DNA from: an uncultured cyanobacterium
Lineage (GTDB): Bacteria; Cyanobacteriota; Cyanobacteriia; Cyanobacteriales; Nostocaceae
Direction of reading: 5' to 3'
Length of the DNA: 64,000 nucleotides
Assembly: GCA_903848645.1 (NCBI GenBank)
Contig: CAINGU010000118.1
Coordinates: 31,503 to 95,502, forward strand
Positions 46,023 through 55,214 of the stretch are shown here, in pieces (the stretch's first letter is position 1; each line of letters opens with the position of its first letter). Below the pieces are notes generated by a model that did not search any database, was not told the DNA's origin, and saw nothing but the letters and a program-made list of their open reading frames with translations. The translations under genes and the position numbers were made by a program.

Positions 46023-47054
46023 CTATAGTTTAGCCTCCAAGGCAACCAGCACAGCAGGTATTGATTCACCAATATCAGCAGGTATATGATCGTCAACAAT
46101 TGTATTAACTAAGGGCATTTCCGTCTCCGATTCCGACTCTAGAGAATTTTGGCTAATAACTATTGCAGATAAAACAAACGCTGCGCCAATAAAACCGCTT
46201 ATACCAAACTGTTCACCAAGTAACAAAAATGAGAATATAGCGGAAAAGATTGGCTCAAGTGTGTATAGTAAAGCAGCCTCTTCAGCTTTAATCCATTTTT
46301 GCGCTACTGTTTGCAGCCAGATAACAATAGCAGTTCCCAGCAAACCCAGGTAGAGAAGAATTCCCCAGTTATCACTTATAGCCTGAAACTCTGCAACTAA
46401 TTTTGTGTTACTCCAGATTACGCCCAGAACCGAAACTACACACAGTTGAACACTAGTGAGAGATGTAGATGAGTGCTGTGGTGCTACTTTTTCTAGTATT
46501 AACGTATAAACTGCATAAATTATTGCACCAAATAACATTAATACATCCCCAATTCCCAATGCTCCTCCTTCCCAAAACATCGCACCGATACCAATAATGG
46601 CAAGTCCGGCAGATAGGAAAGTCTTTAGCGGTAAGTGCCGACCAAAACACAAACCGAGTAAAGGTACTAAGATTGCACTTAGGCTGGTCATAAATGCGGC
46701 TCGGTTTGCATGAATGCTCTCCAGGGCAATTGTTTCAGTAGCTAGATAGGCAAAAAATAGGAGTCCCAGGAGTAACCCATCACGCAATATAAGCCTATTT
46801 AGATGACGCAAATTAAAGCTAAAAAATAATGCTGCTACACCAAAGCGCATGGCAATTAGTACGCTTGGTGAAAGAATCATTACTGTTTGTTCGGTTAGGG
46901 GAAAATTTATGCCCCAAATGATGTTAATAAGAACAAACAGGATAATTCCTTGAATGCGTAAATTGTTTTGTGTAAATTGATGGGTGAAAATGTTGAGCCT
47001 GACACCAGCAGTCAGCCAAGGGCTAAATATCTTACTCAGAAATAATATCATCAA
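46023..47054 (-). CDS. EamA/DMT family transporter
   Basis: 343 residues with about ten membrane helices in two EamA repeats (about 38-170 and 185-310), e.g. LINIIWGINFPLTEQTVMIL and AALLYTLEPIFSAIFSFLLL. Members export metabolites or drugs; the substrate is unknown. The N-terminal 35 residues are less typical, so a downstream start is possible. Confidence 0.85.
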   Translation of the reverse strand: MMILFLSKIFSPWLTAGVRLNIFTHQFTQNNLRIQGIILFVLINIIWGINFPLTEQTVMILSPSVLIAMRFGVAALFFSFNLRHLNRLILRDGLLLGLLFFAYLATETIALESIHANRAAFMTSLSAILVPLLGLCFGRHLPLKTFLSAGLAIIGIGAMFWEGGALGIGDVLMLFGAIIYAVYTLILEKVAPQHSSTSLTSVQLCVVSVLGVIWSNTKLVAEFQAISDNWGILLYLGLLGTAIVIWLQTVAQKWIKAEEAALLYTLEPIFSAIFSFLLLGEQFGISGFIGAAFVLSAIVISQNSLESESETEMPLVNTIVDDHIPADIGESIPAVLVALEAKL

Positions 47055-47592
47055 GACTTTCCAAATTTCCTTTTAATAACTAAGAACAGAGTGGATAATA
47101 TTTGTATCAACATTTTGCTTTTTTGAAAAATCAAGTTTTACTACATATAGTCAATAATACCTGATTATCCAGCCAAAAATTCTCTCTAAAAACCAAAAAT
47201 AACCAAAAGAGTCCCATAAAAAATCGGACACCTCTATGAGAAAGAGAAGTGTTTCTCTAGAAACAGTAAATTGTTAGTTAGGTTAGTTAGAATTTATGGA
47301 CATCATCGAAACCTCTATAGCCGACTACATCAAATTAACCAATGCTTAATTACCGTAGGGGTGGATATTTACCATTAAATTCAGCTAGTTTTTGTATTCT
47401 GTTAGACTGTAATGATTACTGAATTTCTACTTAACTAAGTGGGTGAGCGAAAAAAACTGAAGTACATAACGAAAAGTAAAATTGCCCAAAAATCTCTTCC
47501 CTTCTGCCTTGTGATCACGACAATTTTTAACGCCAACCTACTTAAAGGTTATCAATTGAGTAATTATTACATTGGGATAAGTTATCTTGGGT
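47055..47592. other. Intergenic region
   Basis: About 540 bp with no clear gene. It contains a very short open frame (47296-47349, MDIIETSIADYIKLTNA), which might be a gene remnant but cannot be supported. Confidence 0.45.
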
Positions 47593-49407
47593 ATGCAATG
47601 GTGTGCCACTATCATGCAGATGAATTGGATTAGTTTACTAAAAGCGCAACAGACTGACTTCTTGAACCGGGTGAAAAAACCCAAAACTGCGGATCTTTCT
47701 CTGTTAGAAAGTCGAGTCAAAGGTTATCACAGTGAGGTGATGGCATTTGCAGGGGATTCATTAACGAAAATTCTCGAATGTTCCCGTCAGCAAGCTGAAA
47801 TTCTCGCCAAAAATCCGCCACCGATACCACCGGAATATCCTGAATATCCTGATTGGATAATTCCCTTTTCTACCTATTTTCAGCGTCAAGCGGAAGATTA
47901 TCTTGTTCGTGAACAAATTGTAGATCGGATGATTACGGAACGGTTAGGAAAATTAGTCAAAAAAGTGCCACAAGACACTTTAGAAAATATGGTTTTGGAT
48001 GATGAAGGAAATTTACGTAGTGAAAGTAAATTTACTTATTTGTTAGCCAATAACCCGAAAGTGAGTATTCAAGTTCACGTAGCAGATGGAGAAAGTTTTA
48101 ACGGTATTAAAAAAGATAAAATTCGGTGGTCTGTTAGTCAACAAGATATCAATAACCACCAAGTATTAATTTTCTTGTGTTTGTTTTATCCAGGAAATAC
48201 CCAATTAGGATACCACAAGCAAACCGTAATTACTGGTTTTTTACCCACAGATCAACTAGATGTTTCAGAATCAAATATCTATCTAACTCCTAGTAGTTTA
48301 TTGTATGCTGGAGGATTAAATTGGTATTTACAATCCCTGGGTGGTAAACAAGCTGATGTGCCAATAACTGATGAGAAAATGATGGTAGAAACCATTCAAA
48401 CCTTACCATCAGATCATCCACAAAAGAAAATTATTGGTGATTGGGAATGCTGGCAAACATTGATTGGACATACTAGAGGTATTAACTGTTTAGCCTATGC
48501 TATCAAAACGCTAGTAGTTACAGATGGAGGATGCAAAAATGTCAAAACTATCCCAATTTTAGCTAGTGGTAGCAGGGGAGAAACAAAATTATGGGATTTA
48601 GCCAAAGGTGAATTAATTGAGACATTATCCGAATATCCTTGGGTGCTTTCTGCCAAAGTCAATGAAGTTAATTCCTTAGCTTTTAGTACCGATGGCCAAA
48701 CATTAGTGAGTGTAGGTGCAGATTCCACAGTTAAAATTTGGCATACTGGGGCTTTAGATTTAATTGATATTCTGCACAAACATCATGGAGATGTGCGTTG
48801 TGTGGCATTTACACCCGATGGTAAGATGTTAGCTACTGGTGGTCATGATCGCCAGATTTTGTTTTGGAATTTGCGCGATCGCCAAGTCGAAAACACTCTA
48901 TCATTAGATGATACAGCAGCGCATTCAATGGTGTTGAGTCAAGATGGAAAAATTTTGATTACAGGTAGTTATCGGAAAATCAAAGTTTGGGAAACATCCT
49001 CAACACTTAGCCAGAAAAATTTGCCGGATACACAGCCAATATACAACCTGATGGGTCATTCCCATATTGTCACTACTCTAGCCATTAGTGCCGATGCTAA
49101 ATTTTTAGTCAGTGGTAGTCAAGATCAAACTATTCGAGTTTGGAATTTAGCGACTGGGGAATTAGTTCACACTCTCAAAGGACATCGAGATAGTGTTAAT
49201 GCAGTTGCTTTAAGTCCTGACGAACAAATTATTGCTAGTGGTAGTGCTGATAAAACTATCAAATTGTGGCATTTAGGATCTGGGGAATTATTAGGGACAT
49301 TTACAGGTCACGCTAACACAGTTACAGCTTTATCCTTTACTGCTTCTGGAGAAATGTTAGTCAGTGGAAGTTTGGATAAAACGATTAAAATTTGGCAGCG
49401 GAGTTAG
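47593..49407 (+). CDS. WD40 repeat protein with uncharacterised N-terminal domain
   Basis: About 604 residues. Residues 1-280 contain a helical segment and a beta-rich region (KVSIQVHVADGESFNGI and so on) with no domain I recognise. Residues about 290-604 hold seven WD40 blades ending TKLWDL, VKIWHT, ILFWNL, IKVWET, IRVWNL, IKLWHL and IKIWQR, enough for one closed seven-bladed propeller. Such proteins act as protein-binding scaffolds. The start is uncertain: ATGs at 47593, 47614 and 47620 are all in frame and none has a strong ribosome site. Confidence 0.9.
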   Translation: MQWCATIMQMNWISLLKAQQTDFLNRVKKPKTADLSLLESRVKGYHSEVMAFAGDSLTKILECSRQQAEILAKNPPPIPPEYPEYPDWIIPFSTYFQRQAEDYLVREQIVDRMITERLGKLVKKVPQDTLENMVLDDEGNLRSESKFTYLLANNPKVSIQVHVADGESFNGIKKDKIRWSVSQQDINNHQVLIFLCLFYPGNTQLGYHKQTVITGFLPTDQLDVSESNIYLTPSSLLYAGGLNWYLQSLGGKQADVPITDEKMMVETIQTLPSDHPQKKIIGDWECWQTLIGHTRGINCLAYAIKTLVVTDGGCKNVKTIPILASGSRGETKLWDLAKGELIETLSEYPWVLSAKVNEVNSLAFSTDGQTLVSVGADSTVKIWHTGALDLIDILHKHHGDVRCVAFTPDGKMLATGGHDRQILFWNLRDRQVENTLSLDDTAAHSMVLSQDGKILITGSYRKIKVWETSSTLSQKNLPDTQPIYNLMGHSHIVTTLAISADAKFLVSGSQDQTIRVWNLATGELVHTLKGHRDSVNAVALSPDEQIIASGSADKTIKLWHLGSGELLGTFTGHANTVTALSFTASGEMLVSGSLDKTIKIWQRS

Positions 49408-49604
49408 GTAAAAACCATGATTGTCTCTACAAGTTTATGCCACTTGCAAAACTGGTACAAATTTTATCCCCATAACTGCTTTATTTGCTGCTACTTTCGT
49501 GATTTTAATTGAGTACAGTTACGGAACTGGTAAGTTACTCTCACCCCATTTTTTACCAATACATACAATTGTGTTGGTAGAAAGTAATTAACAAGGTGGG
49601 GAAT

Positions 49605-49886
49605 ATGCAAACATTTAATCAACAAAAAGATAGTCCTGCTTGGGTTTTTCAAACATGGGCAGCTTTTCTGATGTCTATTTCCATAACTACGTTTGGTATT
49701 ATTAATTTACCAGCAGATAACTGGATAAAAGGATTTATGGGTATGGGTTTAGCTTTTTCGGTTGGTTCTACTTTTACTTTGGCAAAAACTACCAGAGATT
49801 TGTATGAAACAAAAAGGTTAACTTCCCGCATTGAAGAAGCAAAAGTGGAAAAGTTGCTTTCTCAGCATGATGTTATTTTAAAATGA
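49605..49886 (+). CDS. YiaA/YiaB-like two-helix membrane protein
   Basis: 93 residues with two membrane helices (about 14-34 and 45-62). The motif SPAWVFQTWAAFLMSISITT followed by GMGLAFSVGSTFTLAKTTRD is the YiaA/YiaB two-helix domain. It ends with a charged helix. AAGGTGGGG upstream of the ATG is a good ribosome site. Function is unknown. Confidence 0.88.
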   Translation: MQTFNQQKDSPAWVFQTWAAFLMSISITTFGIINLPADNWIKGFMGMGLAFSVGSTFTLAKTTRDLYETKRLTSRIEEAKVEKLLSQHDVILK

Positions 49887-50113
49887 TTTGCAATTCCTGG
49901 CATCAAAACCAGGGGATATTTTTGCCTTGGGGATTCATTTACAGCGGTTACTGACGAATAAGAGCTAAGATTGGTATTGACACATAATCAAAAAAGCGAG
50001 TACAAGCTTGATTGGGGACTGAGGGGCAGGGGAGAGGGTTGATTAACGGTTGCAAATCATGGATACGACTGCTTATCAACAACAAATATGACTTTTTACA
50101 ACATTTTTGCAAC

Positions 50114-50165
50114 TTAATTCCCACAATTATGATTTCTTGTGTCATGATTAAGAAGTGGGAATTAA
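50114..50165 (+). promoter_or_regulatory. Inverted repeat in the leader region of the RNA-binding protein gene
   Basis: TTAATTCCCAC (50114-50124) and GTGGGAATTAA (50155-50165) are a perfect 11-base inverted pair around a 30-base loop, about 108 bp upstream of the start. The region 49887-50273 has no other gene. It may be an operator or RNA hairpin in a cold-induced leader; rbp genes of Anabaena are regulated through their upstream region. Confidence 0.5.
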
Positions 50166-50273
50166 TTCGGCGGTAATGTTTGTGGTTAGTATTGACAGGC
50201 TTTCCCTTTTGGTATTTACAGACTTCTCTCCGAAATCTAAATCTCTACACTCTTATGATTTTGGAAATACTCT

Positions 50274-50582
50274 ATGTCAATTTACGTAGGTAACCTCTCT
50301 TATGAAGTTACACAAGATGCCCTGAGTACTGTTTTTGCAGAGTACGGCACTGTAAAACGTGTTCAACTTCCTACTGACCGTGAGACAGGTCGCTTGCGCG
50401 GCTTCGGTTTTGTGGAAATGGGTACTGACGCTGAAGAAACGGCTGCTATTGAAGCCCTTGATGGTGCTGAATGGATGGGTCGTGACTTGAAAGTGAACAA
50501 GGCTAAACCCAAGGAAGACAGAGGTTCTTTCGGTGGTGGAAACCGTGGTGGTGGTGGTGGCGGCGGTGGTCGTCGCTACTAA
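50274..50582 (+). CDS. Glycine-rich RRM RNA-binding protein (Rbp)
   Basis: 102 residues. An RRM covers 1-80 with RNP2 IYVGNL and RNP1 RGFGFVEM. A short Gly/Arg-rich tail follows (about residues 86-102, SFGGGNRGGGG and then RRY). These are cyanobacterial cold-induced RNA-binding proteins, some of which bind mRNAs of thylakoid proteins. Confidence 0.96.
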   Translation: MSIYVGNLSYEVTQDALSTVFAEYGTVKRVQLPTDRETGRLRGFGFVEMGTDAEETAAIEALDGAEWMGRDLKVNKAKPKEDRGSFGGGNRGGGGGGGGRRY

Positions 50583-50606
50583 GCATGATTTAGTTATTAA
50601 ATGCTG

Positions 50607-50647
50607 AAAAAATTACCTATTCCGTTCGCGGGGTGGGTAATTTTTTT
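50607..50647 (+). terminator. Rho-independent terminator of the rbp gene
   Basis: AAAAAATTACC (50607-50617) pairs with GGTAATTTTTT (50636-50646), followed by more T. It starts 24 bp after the stop codon. Confidence 0.85.
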
Positions 50648-50659
50648 GATCGTAATTTT

Positions 50660-50960
50660 TTACAATTGCAATTCAAACCCTGGTAAAACCTCTTCTCCAG
50701 AAACTAGTACAGGAAGTTGGACAATTTCTACAGGTTTTCCTAGTCGGTAAATTTCGACTTGTTTGTCTTGAGGATTAATTAACCAACCCAAGCGCAAACC
50801 ATTATCTATATATTCGGTGCGGTGCATTTTTCTTGCAGGGTTTTGAGTCTATCGGTTTTTGATCTCAGTTCAATTATAAAATCTGGTGTGAGTGGGGGAA
50901 ATTTTTCCCGTTCTTCTTGAGTTAGTGCTTCCCAGTAGTCAGGGTACACTGTCTGAATCA
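50660..50960 (-). pseudogene. Uma2 family (DUF820) endonuclease fragment, frameshifted
   Basis: On the minus strand the reading YWEALTQEEREKFPPLTPDF, then IIELRSKTDRLKTLQEK, continues only after a frameshift at an A-run (about 50829-50833) as YIDNGLRLGWLINPQDKQVE, then IYRLGKPVEIVQLPVL and EEVLPGFELQL before the TAA at 50660-50662. This is the C-terminal two thirds of an Uma2 restriction-endonuclease-like protein of the type abundant in cyanobacteria. The N-terminal third is missing; GGATGAACAGGATG-like repeat lies where it should be. Confidence 0.8.
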
Positions 50961-50967
50961 GGATGTC

Positions 50968-51112
50968 CAGGATTAAAGGATGAACAGGATGAAAACTGAG
51001 ATTGTATCACCAATTGCCCATTATAAGTCCCAACTGAATAACTAGCAACTTGAGTTAGTAGCTATATCAAGCCGTTATTTAGGTATATTGGAATTAATTT
51101 TTTAATATCAGT
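50968..51112. other. Degenerate repeat and spacer
   Basis: About 145 bp. It begins with CCAGGATTAAAGGATGAACA-like repeats that mark the break of the Uma2 relic, then AT-rich DNA before the broken lipoprotein gene. Confidence 0.45.
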
Positions 51113-51469
51113 ATGAAAAACTTATTTTTTGTTGCTCTAATGTGCAGTGGCCTGTTAGGTTGTGAGGATGTCAATAGTAGACTTGATACATCTAAAATCG
51201 AATCATAGGTTAATGGTGCAAAGACAATCTCCAAAGGTTTATGGGTGGAAACAGCCAGCCGTGCGGACTTAGACAGACTTTGGGACTATGCCAGTCAAGA
51301 CGATAAAGAAGCTATTAAAGAAATGGTACTACAAGGCACGGCTATTCCTCTCAAAGGTGGAAGTAAGGTTTTTTTGATGGGTTGCGAGGGTGTTTTATGT
51401 ACAGTTAGCAAAATTCGGCTAGAAGGCACTATAGAGGAATTGTATGTACCAACTGAGGCAATAAGATAG
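51113..51469 (+). pseudogene. Small lipoprotein gene interrupted by an in-frame TAG
   Basis: From the ATG at 51113, a lipoprotein signal MKNLFFVALMCSGLLGC (lipobox LLGC at residues 14-17) runs for 31 codons, then an in-frame TAG (51206-51208), then an open frame of 86 codons to 51469 (from VNGAKTISKGLWVETASRAD to LYVPTEAIR). Both halves are in the same frame and appear to form one 118-codon gene, so the most likely explanation is a recent nonsense mutation. Alternatives are a sequencing error, or readthrough. The function of the intact protein is unknown; it would be an outer- or inner-membrane-anchored lipoprotein. Confidence 0.75.
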
Positions 51470-51607
51470 TAACTTTTGCAACGTTGTTAGTGGTTTGATA
51501 TTCATTCTTTACCTTCGGGTAAACCCAAAAATGCGATTGCTTTATTCGCCATAGGTATTCCCAGATTAATCTGTTGTACATTTGGTGGGCATTGCCCACC
51601 CTACTGT

Positions 51608-53314
51608 TTAATAATAACTCGCGGATTTGCGATAATGTACTGCTGTGACGGCATCTTGATTTAAGACTTTACCATCATCAACAGTGGCATAAACCAACCA
51701 ATGATCACCGGCTTCCATGCGACTTTGAACAGAACATTCTAGATACGCTAAAGCACCATTGAGAATAATTCCACCATTATTTGCCTCTTGAATGTCCAAA
51801 CCGGCAAATCTATCCTGTCCGGGGGCGTAAACTTTCATAAATTGCTTACGAATTTCCCTGCCTTCTGCTAAGATATTAACTATAAATTTGTTATTTGTGT
51901 GAGTCATATTTTCCATAGCCCGGTCTTTAGCTACCGCAATGGTTAAACCAGGAGGATTAAAACTCGCTTGTGTCACCCAAGAGGCTAACATTCCCGTTTT
52001 TACATCTCCTTGAGTGGCTGTAACTACACACAAAGAACCAACAATCCTCCCCACTGCTTGTTCTACATTACTTGCGGGTTGTTTAGCAATAACTAATTTT
52101 TTTGCCGCTTTTTTCAATGCTTGGGCGAAATCAGTACCGGCTTCTTCGCAGGTTTGTAGCGTGACTTCATTGGGTTTGAATTTAACGCGAATGGTGTCAA
52201 ATCCAAATCTGTATCCTGCGTCTTTCAGTTTGCTTTCAATTAAATCAACGGCTTCTCCACTCCAGCCAAAAGAACCAAATACACCAGCTAATTGATTGTT
52301 AGTAGCAGTAGAGAGGACAATTCCTAATGCTGTTTGCACAGGTGTAGGTGCGTGTCCACCTAATGTGGGAGAACCTATGACGAAACCAGCGGATTTTTCG
52401 ATAGCGGCTTTGATTTCTTCGGGTTCGGTAAATTCGCAGTTAATGGCCTCAACACTGACACCGGCTTTTGTGATGCCGCGAGCGATCGCCTGTGCTAAAG
52501 TTGCAGTATTACCATAGGCAGAAGCATAAATTAAAGCCACTGTCATATCAGCGGAAGTTTGCTGTTTAGTCCATTCCCGATAGCCTTTGGTCATGTCAAT
52601 TAAACCATAGCGCACCATTGGCCCATGACCAGTAGCGTACATTCGCACTGGTAAATCTGCTAATTTCTCCAAAGCCGTTTCGATTTGTTTGGCGTGAGGT
52701 GCCATTAAACAATCAAAATAATAGCGTCTATCTTCGTTAAAGACTTCCCAACCTTCATCAAAAACCTGATCTGAGCAAATATGCGCTCCAAATAACTTAT
52801 CAGAAAACAAAATTTCCGTTTGTGGGTCCCATGTACAAAGTTCGTCAGCGTAACGGGGGTTAGGTGTGGGAATAAATTGCAAATGATGTCCTTTTCCTAA
52901 ATCTAGGGTATCTTCCCCCCGCATAACCAAAATTTGTAAATCGTCTTTTTCCAACGCAGCACGTAAATTTATCGCCCCTGGGTTAGAACAAACAAAGGTA
53001 ATTTGGGGGGCGATTTCCAGTAATGCTTTTAAAGTTGCGGCGCGGTTGGGGTTAATATGACCAAGAATCACATAATTGAGATTTTTGACATCAAACCGCT
53101 GTTGTAAAGCTTGGAGATAAATTTCGGTAAAAGTTTCGCCAGGGGGGTCAACAAGGGCATTCTTATCGCCTTGGATGAGATAAGAGTTAGCCGTTGTTCC
53201 CTTGGCTAAGGCATATTCAATTTCAAATCTTAATCTGGCCCAACTGCGCGATCGCAATACTATGGTATCTGTACCAATGGGCAATATTTGTACGTCACGG
53301 GGTTTAGTTTTCAT
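51608..53314 (-). CDS. Flavodiiron protein, Flv1-type (degenerate diiron site)
   Basis: 568 residues. Order: metallo-beta-lactamase-like diiron domain (about 1-250), flavodoxin domain (about 255-400, LIYASAYGNTATLAQAIARG) and a C-terminal flavin-reductase domain (about 410-565, VGSLCVVTATQGDVKTGMLA). In place of the usual HxExDH it has HINPNR, so iron ligands are lost; this is the mark of Flv1/Flv2-type subunits that work with a Flv3/Flv4 partner to reduce O2 to water using photosynthetic electrons. It follows the Flv3-type gene. I chose MKTKPRDV at 53314; the upstream frame (53356) is made of CGCAAAGG repeats. Confidence 0.93.
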   Translation of the reverse strand: MKTKPRDVQILPIGTDTIVLRSRSWARLRFEIEYALAKGTTANSYLIQGDKNALVDPPGETFTEIYLQALQQRFDVKNLNYVILGHINPNRAATLKALLEIAPQITFVCSNPGAINLRAALEKDDLQILVMRGEDTLDLGKGHHLQFIPTPNPRYADELCTWDPQTEILFSDKLFGAHICSDQVFDEGWEVFNEDRRYYFDCLMAPHAKQIETALEKLADLPVRMYATGHGPMVRYGLIDMTKGYREWTKQQTSADMTVALIYASAYGNTATLAQAIARGITKAGVSVEAINCEFTEPEEIKAAIEKSAGFVIGSPTLGGHAPTPVQTALGIVLSTATNNQLAGVFGSFGWSGEAVDLIESKLKDAGYRFGFDTIRVKFKPNEVTLQTCEEAGTDFAQALKKAAKKLVIAKQPASNVEQAVGRIVGSLCVVTATQGDVKTGMLASWVTQASFNPPGLTIAVAKDRAMENMTHTNNKFIVNILAEGREIRKQFMKVYAPGQDRFAGLDIQEANNGGIILNGALAYLECSVQSRMEAGDHWLVYATVDDGKVLNQDAVTAVHYRKSASYY

Positions 53315-53380
53315 GTATGTAGTCTCACGCAAAGGCGCAAAGGCGCAAAGAATCAAAGTCTAATTTGAATTTTGAATTGT

Positions 53381-55105
53381 TTAATAATGGTTTCCTACCT
53401 TGCGGTGGTGTACTGCTGTCATGCCATCGGGGTTGGATACTCTACCGGCATAGGCTGTGCTGTATACTGCCCAATGATCACCACAATCCATGCGGCTGAC
53501 GACTTCGCATTCTATGTATGCTAGGGCATCTGTAAGGATAGGTGCGCCATTTTCAGCGGCTTGGGTTCGGACTCCTTCAAAACGATCTGCACCGGGGGCA
53601 AATCTTTTTAAGAAGTGTTTCATTAATGGTTGATAGTTGCCTTCTTCGAGTACGTTGAGAACAAAGCGATCGCCTACTTGCATGAGTGATTCTATCGCCC
53701 GATCTTTAGCAACGGCGATGGAAAAGCCCAAGGGTTTAAAGCTGGCTTGACTTACCCAGGAAGCTAACATGGCGCTGGATACGTCGTCTTTTTTGGCTGT
53801 GATAATATATAAACCACCACTAATTCTCCCCAAGGCTTTATCTAAGTCAGCACCAAGGGATTTCATGGCTTTGATACTTTTGTCTCTTGTTACCCATTGT
53901 CCTAAGTCTGTACCCGCTTCTTCGCACTTTTTATAAATGTTAGCCGTTGGTGTGTCCCGAATTTCCAGGACGGGGAAAGCAACATTTAAGCCTAAAGCCC
54001 GGAATTTATTTAATAGCGGATAAGTAGGTTCATCATCTCCTCCACCGGTTTCAAAAATGCCAATTGCTTGTTTTTCTTTGGCAGAACCTAAAACGGTACT
54101 AAGTGCAGCTTGAATGTTAGCATTGCTGGATGCTGGGGGCATTCCCACAACTAAACCTGTACAACGTCCTACGAGTTCCCGCAGTTCTTGTAATTCGTTG
54201 ACGCTGGCTAAATCTACTATTTCTACAGCAACACCAGTTTTAGTAATCCCATTGGCGATAGATTGGGCTATGCGATCGCCAAAACCGTACTCGGAGACGT
54301 AAAATATCCCTACAGGGGTTTCCGCTTTGGTTTGGCCTTGACTCCAATTCCGATAACGTCCTGTTAATTCTTCAACATTGTGGTATAATAGCGGTCCGTG
54401 TCCGGTGGCAATCATGCGAATTGTTTTCAATTCTGCCATGCGCTTCATTGCGGACAGGACAGAACGGGCATTTGGTCCCATTAAACATTCGTAGTAATAT
54501 TGAAAATCAGCTTCAATGGCTGCTAAATCGTCATCAAAGGTACTTTCTGAGCAGTAATGTAACCCAAAAGCATCGCAAGTGTAGAGAATTTGGGTTTTGT
54601 GGTCAAAGCTGAAAATGGTATCCGGCCAGTGTAAATTAGGAGCAATGACAAATTCAAATTCATGACCATTTCCTAAATCCAAGCGATCGCCATTTTTGAC
54701 AATTTTGCGGTTAAATGGTTGATGTACCATGTCTTCCAAAAACTGAATTGCCACTTTTGACGCAACTACAGTTATATTAGGCGCAAGTTGCAACAAGTCT
54801 TTTACTAAACCGCTGTGATCTGGTTCAGTGTGACTAACAATTAAATAATCAATATCTTGGGGATTAATTAAACCCGTGAGAGTATCAAAATAAAGTTGGC
54901 GAAATTTTTCATGGGAGGTGTCAACTAGGGCTATTTTCTCATCACGAATCAGAAAAGAGTTGTATGTTGTGCCATTTTGTAAGCCAAATTCAATATCAAA
55001 GCGATCGCGGTCCCAATCTAAAGACCGAATTGCGGTAGTATTTTCACTAATCTCTACAGTATTTATAGTCAGACGCTTTTCTAGTTTCTCGGTGAGTAAT
55101 ACCAT
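53381..55105 (-). CDS. Flavodiiron protein, Flv3-type (canonical diiron site)
   Basis: 574 residues with the same three domains as its neighbour. The diiron ligands are intact: HTEPDH (His92, Glu94, Asp96, His97), a His in NLHWPDT, an Asp in CDAFGLHY and a His in GHGPLLY. The flavodoxin domain (YVSEYGFGDRIAQSIANG) and flavin-reductase domain (GLYIITAKKDDVSSAMLA) follow. In the family it forms a functional unit with the Flv1 type, protecting photosystem I by O2 photoreduction. GAGGGG precedes the ATG. Heterocystous strains have a vegetative and a heterocyst-specific pair; I cannot tell which this is. Confidence 0.94.
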   Translation of the reverse strand: MVLLTEKLEKRLTINTVEISENTTAIRSLDWDRDRFDIEFGLQNGTTYNSFLIRDEKIALVDTSHEKFRQLYFDTLTGLINPQDIDYLIVSHTEPDHSGLVKDLLQLAPNITVVASKVAIQFLEDMVHQPFNRKIVKNGDRLDLGNGHEFEFVIAPNLHWPDTIFSFDHKTQILYTCDAFGLHYCSESTFDDDLAAIEADFQYYYECLMGPNARSVLSAMKRMAELKTIRMIATGHGPLLYHNVEELTGRYRNWSQGQTKAETPVGIFYVSEYGFGDRIAQSIANGITKTGVAVEIVDLASVNELQELRELVGRCTGLVVGMPPASSNANIQAALSTVLGSAKEKQAIGIFETGGGDDEPTYPLLNKFRALGLNVAFPVLEIRDTPTANIYKKCEEAGTDLGQWVTRDKSIKAMKSLGADLDKALGRISGGLYIITAKKDDVSSAMLASWVSQASFKPLGFSIAVAKDRAIESLMQVGDRFVLNVLEEGNYQPLMKHFLKRFAPGADRFEGVRTQAAENGAPILTDALAYIECEVVSRMDCGDHWAVYSTAYAGRVSNPDGMTAVHHRKVGNHY

Positions 55106-55214
55106 AACGCCCCTCTTTAATAAATTGAGTATTTATGCCTTTCTCTTATTGTGGCACGGGTTGAATATTAATTTTTCTTAAAAAACCTATGACTCAGTTA
55201 AGAAAATTAAAACT

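Noticed and set aside
47296..47349. 17-residue open frame MDIIETSIADYIKLTNA
   Set aside because: Too short, no clear ribosome site and no second half found; a remnant is possible but cannot be shown.
50700..50712. CTAGTAC in the Uma2 relic as a MITE-like end
   Set aside because: It falls in Uma2 coding sequence (PVLVSGEEV) with no partner end or internal similarity.
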